64,000 nucleotides of DNA from Triticum aestivum (Eukaryota; Streptophyta; Magnoliopsida; Poales; Poaceae), in assembly GCF_018294505.1 (NCBI RefSeq), contig NC_057804.1, positions 255,607,251 through 255,671,250 of the forward strand. The letters run 5' to 3'. The notes below the pieces were generated by a model. The model worked only from the letters and a program-made list of their open reading frames with translations. It was not told where the DNA came from and did not search any database. Below are positions 1-10,533 of this stretch, in pieces. Made by a program: the position numbers and the translations under genes. Each line of letters begins with the position of its first letter. Positions within the stretch are counted from its first letter, which is position 1.

Positions 1-372
1 TCGGATTCGGATTGGGCCGGAGACAAGGTTGACCGCAAGTCCACTTCCGGTTCATGTCAATTCCTAGGGAGATCATTGGTAAGTTGGTCTTCAAAGAAGC
101 AAAATTGTATATCTCTCTCGACGGCCAAAGCCGAGTACATTGCCACTGGAAGTTGTTGTGCTCAGTTATTATGGATGAGGCAAACTTTGATGCATTATGG
201 TGTCAAATGTGACAAAGTGCCTCTTTGGTGTGACAATGAAAGTGCTATCAACATCGCCGAGAATCTGGTCCAACATAGCAAGACCAAGCATACTGAGATT
301 TTTCATCACTTCATTAGGGATCATTTGGCCAAGGGGAACATTGAATTACTCCATGTCAACACCGAGAACAAC
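1..372 (+). pseudogene. Copia pol fragment, RNase H domain (left half)
   Basis: Frame 1 is open from the first base and reads as the C-terminal RNase H part of a Copia (Ty1-type) polyprotein. The sequence shows the SDSDWAGD motif at the start, a KSTSG segment, the AEYIA motif carrying the catalytic Glu, and the CDNESA motif carrying a catalytic Asp, followed by KHTEI. This domain degrades the RNA strand of the RNA/DNA hybrid during reverse transcription. The frame is cut after codon 124 by the Gypsy element starting at 373. The remaining pol codons resume at 14680, one nucleotide out of phase, so the gene also carries a small lesion at or near the insertion point. The start of the element lies outside the window. 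The family assignment is secure; the lineage (SIRE/Maximus-like) is inferred from the extra ORF downstream. Confidence 0.9.
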
Positions 373-644
373 TGTCAGGACCCCGACTCGATGCCACATC
401 GATCTAGCCGGTAACACCTCATATCTCTTTGCGGCCTCACGCACGGTATCCCCACGGGTGTCGCCTTACCTTTGCCCGGGACCGTTTGCGCCTTTTGGCT
501 CACATATATGATAGTGTCGCTAGCATCCATATGATAAGGAGCCCGGGCTGACATGACTAGTCGTAAACCCAAAGTGGCACAGACTTACAGGGACAGGCAT
601 CCATGACCCAGCTTCGAACGTGTCGGTCATCAGCAAGTGGGTCC

Positions 645-713
645 GGGCTGTAGCACTGGGCTAGCAGGACTCCGGTAAACCGGGCTGTAGCGGGCTAACA
701 GGACTCCGGTACT
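645..713. repeat. Short tandem repeat in LTR
   Basis: A motif of about 33 bp ending in CAGGACTCCGGTA occurs twice in tandem with small changes (GGGCTGTAGCACTGGGCTAG then GGGCTGTAGCGGGCTAA, each followed by CAGGACTCCGGTA). The same array occurs in the other LTR around 10806-10874. Function unknown. Confidence 0.6.
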
Positions 714-2885
714 CAAAGCGTGACATTTCCCCGAAGGGACAGACACAGGAACGAAGAAGGACACATGCCGGCCAGCCTAAGTGTTCCAGAGCAGTAGCAA
801 GCTACCATGGCTCAGCGGTAACACTAGGAGACATTTCCCGGTAAGAGAGGCTACTAAAGATAAACAACTAGATGGTCAGATCCCACACATACCAAGCATT
901 TCAATCATACACACAATATGCTCGATATGTGCAAATACAACGAAGCATCACAACATGACTCTACGACACAAGTACTTTATTTAAGGCTCAGGGAGCCATA
1001 CATAACATACACAAAGGTACGGGTCTCACGACCCAACATTCAAGTCATACAGTCATACAAACCAGCAGCGGAAGTAACTTGTCTGAGTACAGACAACTAG
1101 TAAAATAAAAGAGGCTTGGAAAGCCTAGCTATACTACATGGTCCTTCACAAGCTCAGGGTCACCACCTGGGTCTTTAGCCTACTCGTTGATGTCAACGTC
1201 TACATAGAACCCATCAGAAGGGGTTGCAGCGTCTTCTGTAAAAATGTAAATTATAGCAACATGAGTACAAAGGTACTCAGCAAGACTTACAGCAGATCCT
1301 ACATACATGCATAGTATCAAGAAGGGTTGGTGGAGTTATTGCAGCAAGCCAGCTTTGACTCTTGGCTAGACTATCCTACGATACTCCAACTTGAATTGGT
1401 TTTGCGCACACGAGTCCACTACTCACCAATTCAATACGCTACCGAGGATTCGCCTCCGTCTTCCTACGGAAGAGCCATCCTCGGCACTCACACTTATCTT
1501 GAGGCTTTTAGTAGTTTCCATTTACTTGTCTATGAACTGTATAGGCAACCAAGTAGTCCTTTACCGCGGACGCGGCTATTCGAATAGATCATGATAACCC
1601 TGCAGGGGTGTACTTCTTCATACACGCTCTCACCACTTACCGCCGTTTACACGACATGTACTCGGCAACCTTCAAGCGGAAGCTCAACGTGGGTGTCGGC
1701 CACGACCTACCTAATCACCTAAGCCTCCAGTCCAGGTTTATCGCCTATTCAGGTTCCATCCGCAGGGAGTCCGGCCGAGGTTTCCCATACGGCCCCGAAC
1801 GATGTGAACAGGGTTCCCGAGATACCTAACGGGTATTCGGTACACCCGGCCACGTACCTACCGCATCACAGCCCACCCCTACGGTCAGCGCTGTCCACGG
1901 CCTCCAGTAGGCTACAAACACCAGAAACTACTTGCAACTCCTGGACGGAGAACTAGGGTGAATAAGAAGCCGAGAGGGTCCATTGGTTTCGGGCCCAATG
2001 CATGGTAGTAGCTGATTCTTAAATCACACATACAGATCTCAGTGCTTAAGGTCGGCTTCAATGAAACAACCCACCATGTACTCCTACATGGCCTCTCATC
2101 GATACCTTTACCAAATCGTGTTCACCACACCACTCTCATTACCGACATAATCATTTCACTCTAGCCCATCACCCAGATGAACCAGACCTGACACGACTCT
2201 AAGCATAGCAGGCATAGCAAGGTAGGAACAACACATACATATGGCTCAATCAACTCCTACACATGCTAGTGGGTTTCATCTAGTTACTGTGGCAATGACA
2301 GGTCATGCAGAGGAAATGGGTTCAACTACCGTAGCACACAGCAGTTTGAAACGCGTTGTCTTAATGCAGTAAAAGAGAGCAGGAGCGAGAACATGGGATT
2401 GTATCGATATGATCAAATGGTTGGTTGCTTGCCTGATGGTTCGATGCACTGATACGGTTCTTCGTTAGGGTAATCACGGTACTCCTCGGAGGCAGAACCT
2501 GTCGCAAAGGACACCGATACACAACCATCACCAAACAATGTGCAACAATATGATGCATGCATGAAACATGGCAATATGAGTGTGTTGGGCTAATGCAACT
2601 AAAACCAGAAGGGTTTGAACAAATTTGAATCAAAGATTCAAATTTCAAACTCAAACATGGCCTTTTAAAGTGCTTTTCCTTATTCTGCTTAAAACATCAA
2701 TTTAACTTGTTTGATCATGCATGAAAATAGTACAGATGGATAGATTGGATTTTTCTGATCATTTTTCATATATAATTTGTCCAATTTGGAGTTACAGATT
2801 AAAAGTTATGAATTTTTGAAGTTTAAATAATATTCTGGAATTTCCTGATTTAAATTAAATCCAGAAATATATATATTGCGCCAGC

Positions 2886-2960
2886 ATGACGTCAGCATGA
2901 CGTCAGTGGTCAACTGCGGCTGGCTGGGGTCAAACCTGACGTGTGGGGGCCACACGTCAG
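2886..2960. promoter_or_regulatory. Cluster of ACGT-core palindromes in LTR
   Basis: Two copies of TGACGTCA lie in tandem near 2887-2905. They are followed by an inverted repeat with 11-bp arms, CTGACGTGTGG (2936-2946) and CCACACGTCAG (2950-2960), separated by three bases. ACGT cores of the TGACGTCA and CACGTC types are the classical binding sites of plant bZIP factors (family knowledge). The cluster is duplicated in the other LTR near 13048-13122. That it controls the element is inference. Confidence 0.4.
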
Positions 2961-4500
2961 TGACAGGGGGGTTTAACAGGGTTAAATTAATCCTAATTAG
3001 GAATTAGTGGCGCTGGGGCCCACTGGTCAGTGTCAGGGGGGGTAGTTAGTTTAACTAATTCGGTTAGTGCTAATCCTAATTAGCTACAGGGCTGGGCCCA
3101 CCTGTCAGGGACACAGGGGGGTTCCTGCCGTGGTCAAGGTGGGTCAAACCCACCGGCGACATGACGCCGGCGAGGCCCGAGACGGCGGCGCGATGCGGAA
3201 ACGCGCTACAGGGCACGGGCGAGGCCGTGCTTGGGCTCGTTGGAGAGCCCTTGCTCCCGCGCGTCGAACGGTGGTGGTGGCCGTGCCTGTGGTGGCCGGT
3301 ACCGACGACGGCGAGCTCGTGAGCGGCGGCCGGAGTTCGGGTGCGGTCGGAATCGGCGTTGCAGGGCGTTAGGGGAGGTGTTGGTGCGTGCTACGTGCTC
3401 CTGGTGAGGTGTGGAGCACGATGGTGTGCTCGGCTTCGAGCTACAACGGCTCCAGCCACGGCGGCGACGAGGCACGGCGGCGGCGAGCTTCGGAGCTCAA
3501 GGGGGCGGCAGCTACAGGATGCTAGGGACGACGGGGCAAGGGGGAATCGGGTCAGTGGCTCACCGCGGAGCTGCAGGGATGGTTAGCGGGCTCGGGGACG
3601 TCCGGTAGCTCTCGATTCGACGGCGACGATCTCCGGTGGCCGAGGAGGGGAACGGCGACGTGGGCGGCGATGCAGGGCTTCCGGAGACCCGTGGATCGGT
3701 GGGGAGGAAGAGGGGGTCGAGGCGGAGCTCCTGAGCTCAGCGGAGGGGCGAGGGGTGGCCGGTGACGGCTGCTATGGCGAACGGCGGCGATGGTGGTGTT
3801 CGGCCGTGAGAGAGAGAGCGAGGGAGAGGAGGGAAGAACCGAGGGAGAGTGAGAGAGAGCAGGGGAGGGGGCGTGGCGTCGTCCGGGGCATCGAGAGGAG
3901 GAGGGGAGGGCAGGCAGGCAGGCGAGCAGGTGGCGTGGCGCGGTGGCGCGCGCGCGCGCCGGCCACACTCCCCTCCCTCTGTCGAGGACGAAGACGACAG
4001 AGGAGGGAGGCGGGCTGGGCCGCCTGCTGGCTGGGCCGGCCAGCTGGCTGGGCTGCACAGGGAGGAGCCCAGGTAAGCTCCTCCTTTTATTTATTTTTCT
4101 TTTTCTAATTTCTGACATTTGTTTTGATTTAAATAATATATTAAATCATTTATTTACCTTATGCCAATTTTTGCAGGAGCTAGATATATTATTCCAGAGC
4201 TCCTTTATAAATGGCATAATATTTGGACATATATTAATATATATAAATAATATATTTCCAATGCAAATATTTATGCATTAATTCCAAATGCCCAAAATAA
4301 ATACCTATGAGCTCTTAAAAATATTGGTTTGATTTTTATCTCTGTCCAATATTTTCAGAGAGCAACATGAGCATTTTCTTGGACCCTTTTGGAGAAATTT
4401 TTATTTGGATCATTTTCAAAAATGATTCTGAGGGTTTCACAGATCCCCATTTCAAGTTTCTGATGAAAGAGTAAACATGATGCAACACTCTAATGCATGA

Positions 4501-7500
4501 CTAGCTAGGGTGTGACAACTCACCCCCACTCAAAAGAATCTCGTCCCGAGATTTGGGTTCCTCCGGGAAGAAGGCGGGATACTCAAGTCGAAGACGATCC
4601 TCCCTTTCCCAAGTTGCTTCATCCTCAGAATGGTGCGACCATTGAACTTTGAGAAACTTGATATTATGACGTCGGGTGGTACGTTCGGCCTGATCGAGGA
4701 TACGAATGGGGTACTCTCGATATGTAAGATTATCTTGGAGATCAAGCGTTTCGTGGTCCACTCCACGGATAGGATCCGAGAAGCAACGCCTGAGTTGAGA
4801 AACGTGGAAAACATTGTGGACTCTGGAGAGGTGCGGAGGTAGTTCCAACTGGTAGGCAACTTCTCCTCGTTTGGCGAGAATGCGAAAAGGTCCAATGTAA
4901 CGAGGAGCCAATTTGCCTTTGATACCGAAACGATGGGTTCCCTTCAGAGGGGTGACCCGAAGATAAGCCTTCTCGTCAACCTCGAAAGTCATAGCCTTAT
5001 GTTTTCGGTCATATTGACTCTTTTGACGAGATTGGGCTGTTTTCAACTTTTCACGAACGATGCGAACTTGTTCTTCTGCTTCCTGAATCATATCCGGGCC
5101 AAAGAATTGTCTTTCCCCGGTCTCTGACCAGTTAAGGGGTGTTCGACATCGTCGTCCATAGAGAACTTCAAAAGGGGCTTTACCCAAGCTAGATTGATAG
5201 CTGTTGTTGTAAGCGAATTCGGCAAATGGAAGGCACTTCTCCCAGTCCATTCCGAATGAGATAACAGAGGCTCGAAGCATGTCTTCTAGAATCTGGTTGA
5301 CGCGTTCCACTTGACCACTCGACTGAGGGTGGAAAGCGGTGCTAAAGGAGAGACGGGTTCCCATAGCATTTTGGAAACTTTCCCAAAATCGAGAGGTGAA
5401 AAGACTTCCTCGATCCGAGTTAATTTCCAAAGGAACACCATGGAGGGACACTATTCGGGAGATGTATAAGTCTGCCAGCTGACTAGCGGTTATACTCTCA
5501 CGAACAGGTAAGAAATGGGCTACTTTGGAAAGACGATCGACAACGACGAAAATAGCATTATTCCCTCTCTTGGTCCTGGGAAAACCGGTAATGAAATCCA
5601 TACCAATTTTATCCCATTTCCATTCAGGAATAGCTAAGGGTTGAAGGGTGCCAGCAGGCCGTTGATGCTCTGCTTTTACACGACGACAGACGTCGCAATT
5701 AGCAATATACTGAGCAATTTCTCTCTTCATCCTAGTCCACCAGAACCTCTGGCGTAGGTCCTGATACATCTTAGTACTACCGGGATGAATGGTGAGAGGA
5801 GATTCATGAGCTTCCTTAAGGATCAATCGCCTCAGGTTGCGCACTTTGGGAACCACTAGTCGATCCCCGAAGTATACGACCCCTTGATCATTAATGGAGA
5901 AACAATTCGCAACTCCTTTCTGGATGTTTCTCTTGATGCGGGAAATTCCCGGATCTACCTTCTGTGCTTTGATAATCTGATCCGTAAGGGTAGGTTTTGC
6001 CACCAAGGTGGAAAGAAAACCTTGAGGTACAATGTGAAGGTTAAGCTTCCGAAATTCCTCATGGAGAAGCGGTTGACTTTGTTGTAACATCAGGTTGTTA
6101 CAATAAGATTTACGACTTAGCGCATCAGCCATGACGTTGGCTTTCCCTGGGGTGTAGGTTATTCCTAAGTCGAAGTCTGTGATCAACTCAACCCAACGTC
6201 TTTGCCTGAGATTCAGATCCGGTTGGGTGAAGATGTACTTCAGACTTTGGTGATCAGTGAATATTTCGCAACGGTTACCGAGGAGGTAATGTCGCCAGGT
6301 CTTAAGTGCATAGACTACGGCTGCAAGCTCTAGATCATGAGTAGGATAATTCTCCTCATGTGGGTGCAATTGCCGTGAAGCGTAGGCAATTACGTGTCGA
6401 TCTTGCATGAGAATGCAACCTAGTCCTTGTCGCGAGGCGTCGCAGTAGATAACAAAGTCCTTGGAGAAGTCTGGCGGTACCAGTACGGGAGCAGAGGTCA
6501 GGCGTCTTTTCAGTTCCTGAAAGCTGTGCTCACACTGTGGAGTCCATTCGAACTTCTTATCTTTCTTGAGGAGTTCGGTTAGAGGTTTAGCAACCTTGGA
6601 GAAGTTCTCGACAAAGCGACGACAATAGCTCGCTAAGCCTAGAAAACTCCGAACTTGCTTGACCGATTCAGGTGGAGTCCAATTAAGGACGGCTTGAACT
6701 CGCTCAGGGTTAACAGCAATACCTTTACCAGATATTACATGACCCAGATAGGTCACTTCTGACAACCAGAATTCACATTTAGAAAATTTGGCATAAAGGC
6801 GATGCTCTCGAAGTTTCTTCAACACTAGCCTTAGATGTTCGGCATGTTCTTCCTCGTTCTTGGAGTAGATGAGTATATCATCGAGATAAACTACGACGAA
6901 TTTATCCAGATACTCCATGAAGATTGAGTTCATTAACCGAGAAAAGGTGGCTGGAGCGTTGGTTAAACCGAAGGACATGACGGTGTACTCGTATTGGCCA
7001 TAACGAGTAACAAAGGCCGTTTTAGGAATGTCCCCGTTTCTGATTTTGATTTGATGGTAGCCCAACCTCAAATCCATCTTGGAGAAGACTGAGGATCCAG
7101 CGAGCTGATCATACAGGTCGTTGATCCTGGGAAGTGGATATTTGTTCTTGATTGTGACCAAATTGACAGGTCGGTAATCTACAACCATCCGGTCCGTACC
7201 ATCCTTCTTCTTGACGAATAGGACGGGGCAAGCCCACGGAGATGAGCTAGGTCGGATGAAACCCTTTTTCAAGGACTCATCGAGTTGTTTCTTAAGCTCG
7301 GCTAGTTCTAGGGGTGCCATCTTATAAGGTCTTCTAGCAATCGGAACGGTTCCTGGAATGAGGTCTATTACGAACTCAACATCCCTGTCAGGTGGAACAC
7401 CTGGCAATTCTTCTGGGAAGACATCCGGGAAGTCACGGACTATCGGAATGTCCTCAAGGTCTGGCAAAGGGCTGGCGTTAAGAGAATATAACTGTCGCTT

Positions 7501-8976
7501 GGCTAATCGGGTCAAGACATTGACTATCTTCCCCGAAGGATGGGTGAGTTGAACAGTCCTAGAGAAGCAATCAATTTTGGCTTGATGAGCTGACATCCAG
7601 TCCATACCCAGAATGATATTAATATCTGAAGATTTAAGGGCTATCAAAGATGCAAGAAAAACAAGTCTGTCGACTTGGATTTCATTTCCATAACTTACCC
7701 TAGAGGTCTGCCATCTAGACCCGGGAGTAGAAATTTCCATAGTGGATGGCATGTCACAGAATGCAACGTTATGCAAACGAGCATAATTTTCGGATATAAA
7801 AGAATGAGAGGCTCCTGTATCGAAAAGAACAGATGCCGGGTGGCAATTAACAAGAAGCGTACCGAGAACGACGTTGGGATCCTCTTGAGCTTCTTCGGCA
7901 GAGATACAGTTGACATGGCCACGTGAAGCGGTGACCGGCTTGGCGTGGAAAACTTTTCCTGTCGGCTTGCCACGGCCAACAGCTTTAGCAGACTGGTTGG
8001 GGTTGGTCTGGGGACACTCACGCATATAGTGGCCAGATTCCCCACACTTGAAACAAGTCACGGAACTGGTACGTGGAGGAGCATTGTTGGTTGGACCCCC
8101 ATAGGGCTTGGCCGGTGCAGACTGTTGAACAGGGCGAGGCGCCTGGAAAAATGGCCTCGGTGTGAACCTGGGTGGCAGGGCGGTGTTGGGTACCCACACG
8201 CGGCGCTTCTGAGGACCAGCACCGGATGAGGAACCCATGTCACGGCCATGCTTGCGTGTTGCGTCATAGTCAGTCTGACCAGTTTCAGCACTGATGGCTT
8301 TGTTGACAAGTTTCTGAAAAGATGTGCACTCATGCAGACGGAGGTCGCGGCGAAGCTCAGGACTAAGTCCCTTACGGAACCTTGCTTGCTTCTTGGCATC
8401 AGTAGACACTTCCTCAGTTGCATATCGTGCGAGATTACCAAACTCCCTGCTGTAAGCATCCACAGAAAGTCGGCCTTGGGTGAAACTGCAAAATTCTTCA
8501 CGTTTACGGTCCATGAGACCCTCCGGAATGTGATGTTCACGGAAAGCCTCGCTGAATTCAGCCCAAGTAGTGACATGGCCCGCCGGGCGCATAGCTCCAT
8601 AATTCTCCCACCATAGACTGGCGGGGCCTTCAAGATGATATGCAGCAAAGGTGACCTTGTCAGCCTCCGCTACCAGCGCGGAGCGCAGTTTGTGAGCGAT
8701 ACTGCGAAGCCAGTCATCAGCGTCGAGAGGCTCGACGGAGTGGTGGAACGTGGGTGGATGTAATTTGATAAAATCACTGAGTGACACCACGTTAGTCCTC
8801 TGATGGTGTGCCGTGTTCTGTTCAATACGCTCCAACAAACGGTTGGTCTCCCGCTTGTTTCTCTCAGCTTCCATCATAACCTCGGCTAGGGAAGGGGGAT
8901 GAGGCAGATTTGCATCCCTGACTTCACTGCCTTCGGCCTGCTCTTGAGGAGCAGGGTTAGTGCGCGTGTTGACCAT
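4501..8976 (-). CDS. Gag-pol polyprotein with chromodomain (Tekay-like chromovirus)
   Basis: A single open frame of 1491 codons counted from the Met that begins MVNTRTNP. The frame is open for 31 further codons upstream, but those look like a pyrimidine-rich leader or intron, so I prefer the internal start. Domains in order (approximate residues): capsid-type gag domain (75-225), CCHC zinc knuckle with [14 protein letters not shown] (307-320), aspartic protease with DTGAS (386), reverse transcriptase with YLDD (697-700), RNase H (830-950), integrase HHCC zinc motif (from about 1056) and catalytic core with D about 1126, D about 1188 and E about 1224 (35 residues between the last two, the DD35E pattern), then a chromodomain near 1415-1475. 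No stop or frameshift was seen. The TAG stop at 4501-4503 lies inside the 3' LTR. The chromodomain is expected to direct insertion to heterochromatin (family knowledge). Confidence 0.95.
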   Translation of the reverse strand: MVNTRTNPAPQEQAEGSEVRDANLPHPPSLAEVMMEAERNKRETNRLLERIEQNTAHHQRTNVVSLSDFIKLHPPTFHHSVEPLDADDWLRSIAHKLRSALVAEADKVTFAAYHLEGPASLWWENYGAMRPAGHVTTWAEFSEAFREHHIPEGLMDRKREEFCSFTQGRLSVDAYSREFGNLARYATEEVSTDAKKQARFRKGLSPELRRDLRLHECTSFQKLVNKAISAETGQTDYDATRKHGRDMGSSSGAGPQKRRVWVPNTALPPRFTPRPFFQAPRPVQQSAPAKPYGGPTNNAPPRTSSVTCFKCGESGHYMRECPQTNPNQSAKAVGRGKPTGKVFHAKPVTASRGHVNCISAEEAQEDPNVVLGTLLVNCHPASVLFDTGASHSFISENYARLHNVAFCDMPSTMEISTPGSRWQTSRVSYGNEIQVDRLVFLASLIALKSSDINIILGMDWMSAHQAKIDCFSRTVQLTHPSGKIVNVLTRLAKRQLYSLNASPLPDLEDIPIVRDFPDVFPEELPGVPPDRDVEFVIDLIPGTVPIARRPYKMAPLELAELKKQLDESLKKGFIRPSSSPWACPVLFVKKKDGTDRMVVDYRPVNLVTIKNKYPLPRINDLYDQLAGSSVFSKMDLRLGYHQIKIRNGDIPKTAFVTRYGQYEYTVMSFGLTNAPATFSRLMNSIFMEYLDKFVVVYLDDILIYSKNEEEHAEHLRLVLKKLREHRLYAKFSKCEFWLSEVTYLGHVISGKGIAVNPERVQAVLNWTPPESVKQVRSFLGLASYCRRFVENFSKVAKPLTELLKKDKKFEWTPQCEHSFQELKRRLTSAPVLVPPDFSKDFVIYCDASRQGLGCILMQDRHVIAYASRQLHPHEENYPTHDLELAAVVYALKTWRHYLLGNRCEIFTDHQSLKYIFTQPDLNLRQRRWVELITDFDLGITYTPGKANVMADALSRKSYCNNLMLQQSQPLLHEEFRKLNLHIVPQGFLSTLVAKPTLTDQIIKAQKVDPGISRIKRNIQKGVANCFSINDQGVVYFGDRLVVPKVRNLRRLILKEAHESPLTIHPGSTKMYQDLRQRFWWTRMKREIAQYIANCDVCRRVKAEHQRPAGTLQPLAIPEWKWDKIGMDFITGFPRTKRGNNAIFVVVDRLSKVAHFLPVRESITASQLADLYISRIVSLHGVPLEINSDRGSLFTSRFWESFQNAMGTRLSFSTAFHPQSSGQVERVNQILEDMLRASVISFGMDWEKCLPFAEFAYNNSYQSSLGKAPFEVLYGRRCRTPLNWSETGERQFFGPDMIQEAEEQVRIVREKLKTAQSRQKSQYDRKHKAMTFEVDEKAYLRVTPLKGTHRFGIKGKLAPRYIGPFRILAKRGEVAYQLELPPHLSRVHNVFHVSQLRRCFSDPIRGVDHETLDLQDNLTYREYPIRILDQAERTTRRHNIKFLKVQWSHHSEDEATWEREDRLRLEYPAFFPEEPKSRDEILLSGGELSHPS
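4518..4535 (-). other. Polypurine tract
   Basis: Read on the minus strand, the bases just upstream of the 3' LTR are GAGTGGGGGTGAGT, a purine-rich run in the expected place for plus-strand DNA priming. The tract is also coding: the polyprotein frame runs through it and stops inside the LTR. Confidence 0.8.
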
Positions 8977-9002
8977 CCTAGGTAAACAAGACAATGATTT
9001 AG
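8977..9002 (-). promoter_or_regulatory. Candidate 3' splice site just before gag
   Basis: On the minus strand the gag start is preceded by TTGTCTTGTTTACCTAG, then GATGG. This is a T-rich tract ending in an AG immediately before the start codon, with a CTGACTAAA branch-point-like sequence shortly upstream. It fits a plant splice acceptor. A spliced message would join a leader to gag-pol and skip the upstream ORF. No donor was assigned; this is inference from motifs. Confidence 0.4.
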
Positions 9003-9318
9003 TCAGGATGATAAAATTCCGACATAGGATATAAAATGTAAGGAATAACTCGAAATGCAAGATGATCATCCGTATGACATGGTAAATACAGGAACTGCTT
9101 CTTTATTCCATCGTCATACACACCATACAGGGTTTAGTACAAGACCAAACAGAGTACTATTACGGTGAAAAGAGGATTACATCTCATCGGAGGCATTCCA
9201 AGCTCCTATACATTATTTTTCTACACCTCCGGAAAGAGTACAAACTAGGTCATATCCCACGAGTCACGCGGGACGATAGATGACACAGCTAGTGCGAACT
9301 AGTGATACTACCACTAAC

Positions 9319-10092
9319 TCAGACCGATCCGTAGTAGTCCTCGTAGAAGTCACCTCCATAGCCTGGAAGCTCAACATGATCATCCGGAAACAGACGATCT
9401 CGCGGAGCTTGTGGACCATAGGGGCTAGGATGAGGCCTTGGACCAACAGACGGTGGCCTGCGGGGACCGCGAGGTGGGGTGATGCCTCCTACATCACGCC
9501 AACCCATCACGTCTGGCAAAGCAGATCTCACAGGATAGAGATCGCGCATATCTGAAAATCCAGCTTGCACCGCCGGTGCGAACCGAGTCAAAGTGGCCCA
9601 GTGGTCAGCACGGGTATTGAAGAGCTCTAACCTTAAGGCCCGATTTTCACGGTCCTTATCCTCGAGCATCTCAGCAGTGGTGCGAGTCCGTGAATCCTCC
9701 TGAGTGGGGTCAGCATAGATAGCCTGGAGATACCCTTGTGCTCCCGGAAGTGATCCTGGCATATACCGGAAATCAGAGTCCCGAAATAGTCCAGATCTGA
9801 CTCGCATAATGGTCATCATAGAGTAGGCGGCGTCCTGCACAGCCATCTCAATAGTAACCCCGAGTCCATAGGAGCAGTGAAGGGGCTCGGTGGATCCAGG
9901 ATAAGATGGAAATATCCGGACAGTGCAGAGATACTGGCTTTGATTAAAGTCTCGGAATTGCTCTTCGACCGTGTACTCAGGATACCAGCGGTATCCAGCC
10001 TCAGTCATTACCCTGACCAACTTGGCAGTATGGCCGGGTACATCTAGGCATCGAGTCAGGCGAACCACTTGATTGAGGTCGCGAGTGGCCAT
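9319..10092 (-). CDS. Extra ORF upstream of gag, dsRNA-binding-fold-like region
   Basis: An intact 257-codon frame (from MATRDLNQ) lies between the primer site and gag, in the same sense as gag-pol. Its first about 110 residues contain, in order, a helix-like segment (KLVRVMTEAGYRW), PEYTVEEQ, a strand-like YLCTVRIF, and YGLGVTIEMAVQDAAYSMM. That order, including a G-x-G/T followed by an A-x-x-A-A helix, resembles the alpha-beta-beta-beta-alpha layout of double-stranded RNA-binding domains. The middle contains an acidic/basic segment that could form a coiled coil (AEMLEDKDRENRALRLEL), and the C-terminus is Pro/Gly/Arg-rich ending in acidic and Tyr residues. I recognise no named family. The intact frame in a very young element suggests it is functional. 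The dsRBD-like reading is pattern recognition only. Confidence 0.75.
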   Translation of the reverse strand: MATRDLNQVVRLTRCLDVPGHTAKLVRVMTEAGYRWYPEYTVEEQFRDFNQSQYLCTVRIFPSYPGSTEPLHCSYGLGVTIEMAVQDAAYSMMTIMRVRSGLFRDSDFRYMPGSLPGAQGYLQAIYADPTQEDSRTRTTAEMLEDKDRENRALRLELFNTRADHWATLTRFAPAVQAGFSDMRDLYPVRSALPDVMGWRDVGGITPPRGPRRPPSVGPRPHPSPYGPQAPRDRLFPDDHVELPGYGGDFYEDYYGSV

Positions 10093-10511
10093 CTGAAAGC
10101 ACAATCATAATGCAAAGGCATTAGAATTTCTAGCAAAATTTCGGCAGCATAACAGCTGTAAATGCTCAAAAAGGATTTGAGACCTTTGACAAAGGATTTC
10201 GTACACACTCAACATCATCATATCCAGGTTCTGAATCCATTCTAACAACATAATGTGGTAATAGAACTGAACTAGGCTTGTATCCATCACACTTATAAGG
10301 TACTACTGATTAGTAACACGTGATCCTGATAGAGAGAATAGATCCTAATTCCTTAACCCCCGGTGGAAGAATGGACTGACTCAGATCAGAATGTCATAAG
10401 ATAAAGGAGTAAAAAGAGCCTTACGTTCCAACCCACAAACAATTCCCCTACATATAACTAAAGAATTTCTAGACTCAACATCGACCAGTTTGGCTTGGAG
10501 AACCTACAGGC
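10093..10511 (-). other. Untranslated leader of the chromovirus
   Basis: About 420 bp between the primer site and the extra ORF on the minus strand. I see no open frame of note. Presumably it carries packaging and translation signals; none was identified. Confidence 0.6.
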
Positions 10512-10530
10512 AGTCCGGCTCTGATGCCAA
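10512..10530 (-). other. Primer binding site (tRNA-iMet type)
   Basis: Immediately inside the 5' LTR the minus strand reads TTGGCATCAGAGCCGGACT. It closely matches the usual initiator-Met tRNA complement (TGGTATCAGAGC) used by Tekay-type and many other plant LTR elements. Confidence 0.85.
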
Positions 10531-10533
10531 CGC

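Larger units (their letters stand above)
373..4517 (-). repeat. 3' LTR of the chromovirus (left LTR)
   Basis: 4145-bp direct repeat of 10534-14679. By eye the two copies differ by one substitution (A at 504, G at 10665) and by one base in a G run (seven G at 3036-3042, eight in the other copy). The LTR has three compositional parts: a moderate-GC portion (373 to about 2650), a very GC-rich block (about 3100-4080), and an AT-rich outer part (about 4085-4517). Short open frames inside are present on both strands, are rich in Arg, Gly or Pro, and are not believed to be genes. Confidence 0.95.

Noticed and set aside
3552..4118. Long open frames on both strands in the GC-rich part of the LTR (188 and 117 codons; same at 13714-14280)
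   Set aside because: Composition-driven: Arg, Gly, Pro and Ser-rich, open on several frames at once, with no domain, and identical in both LTRs only because the LTRs are nearly identical.
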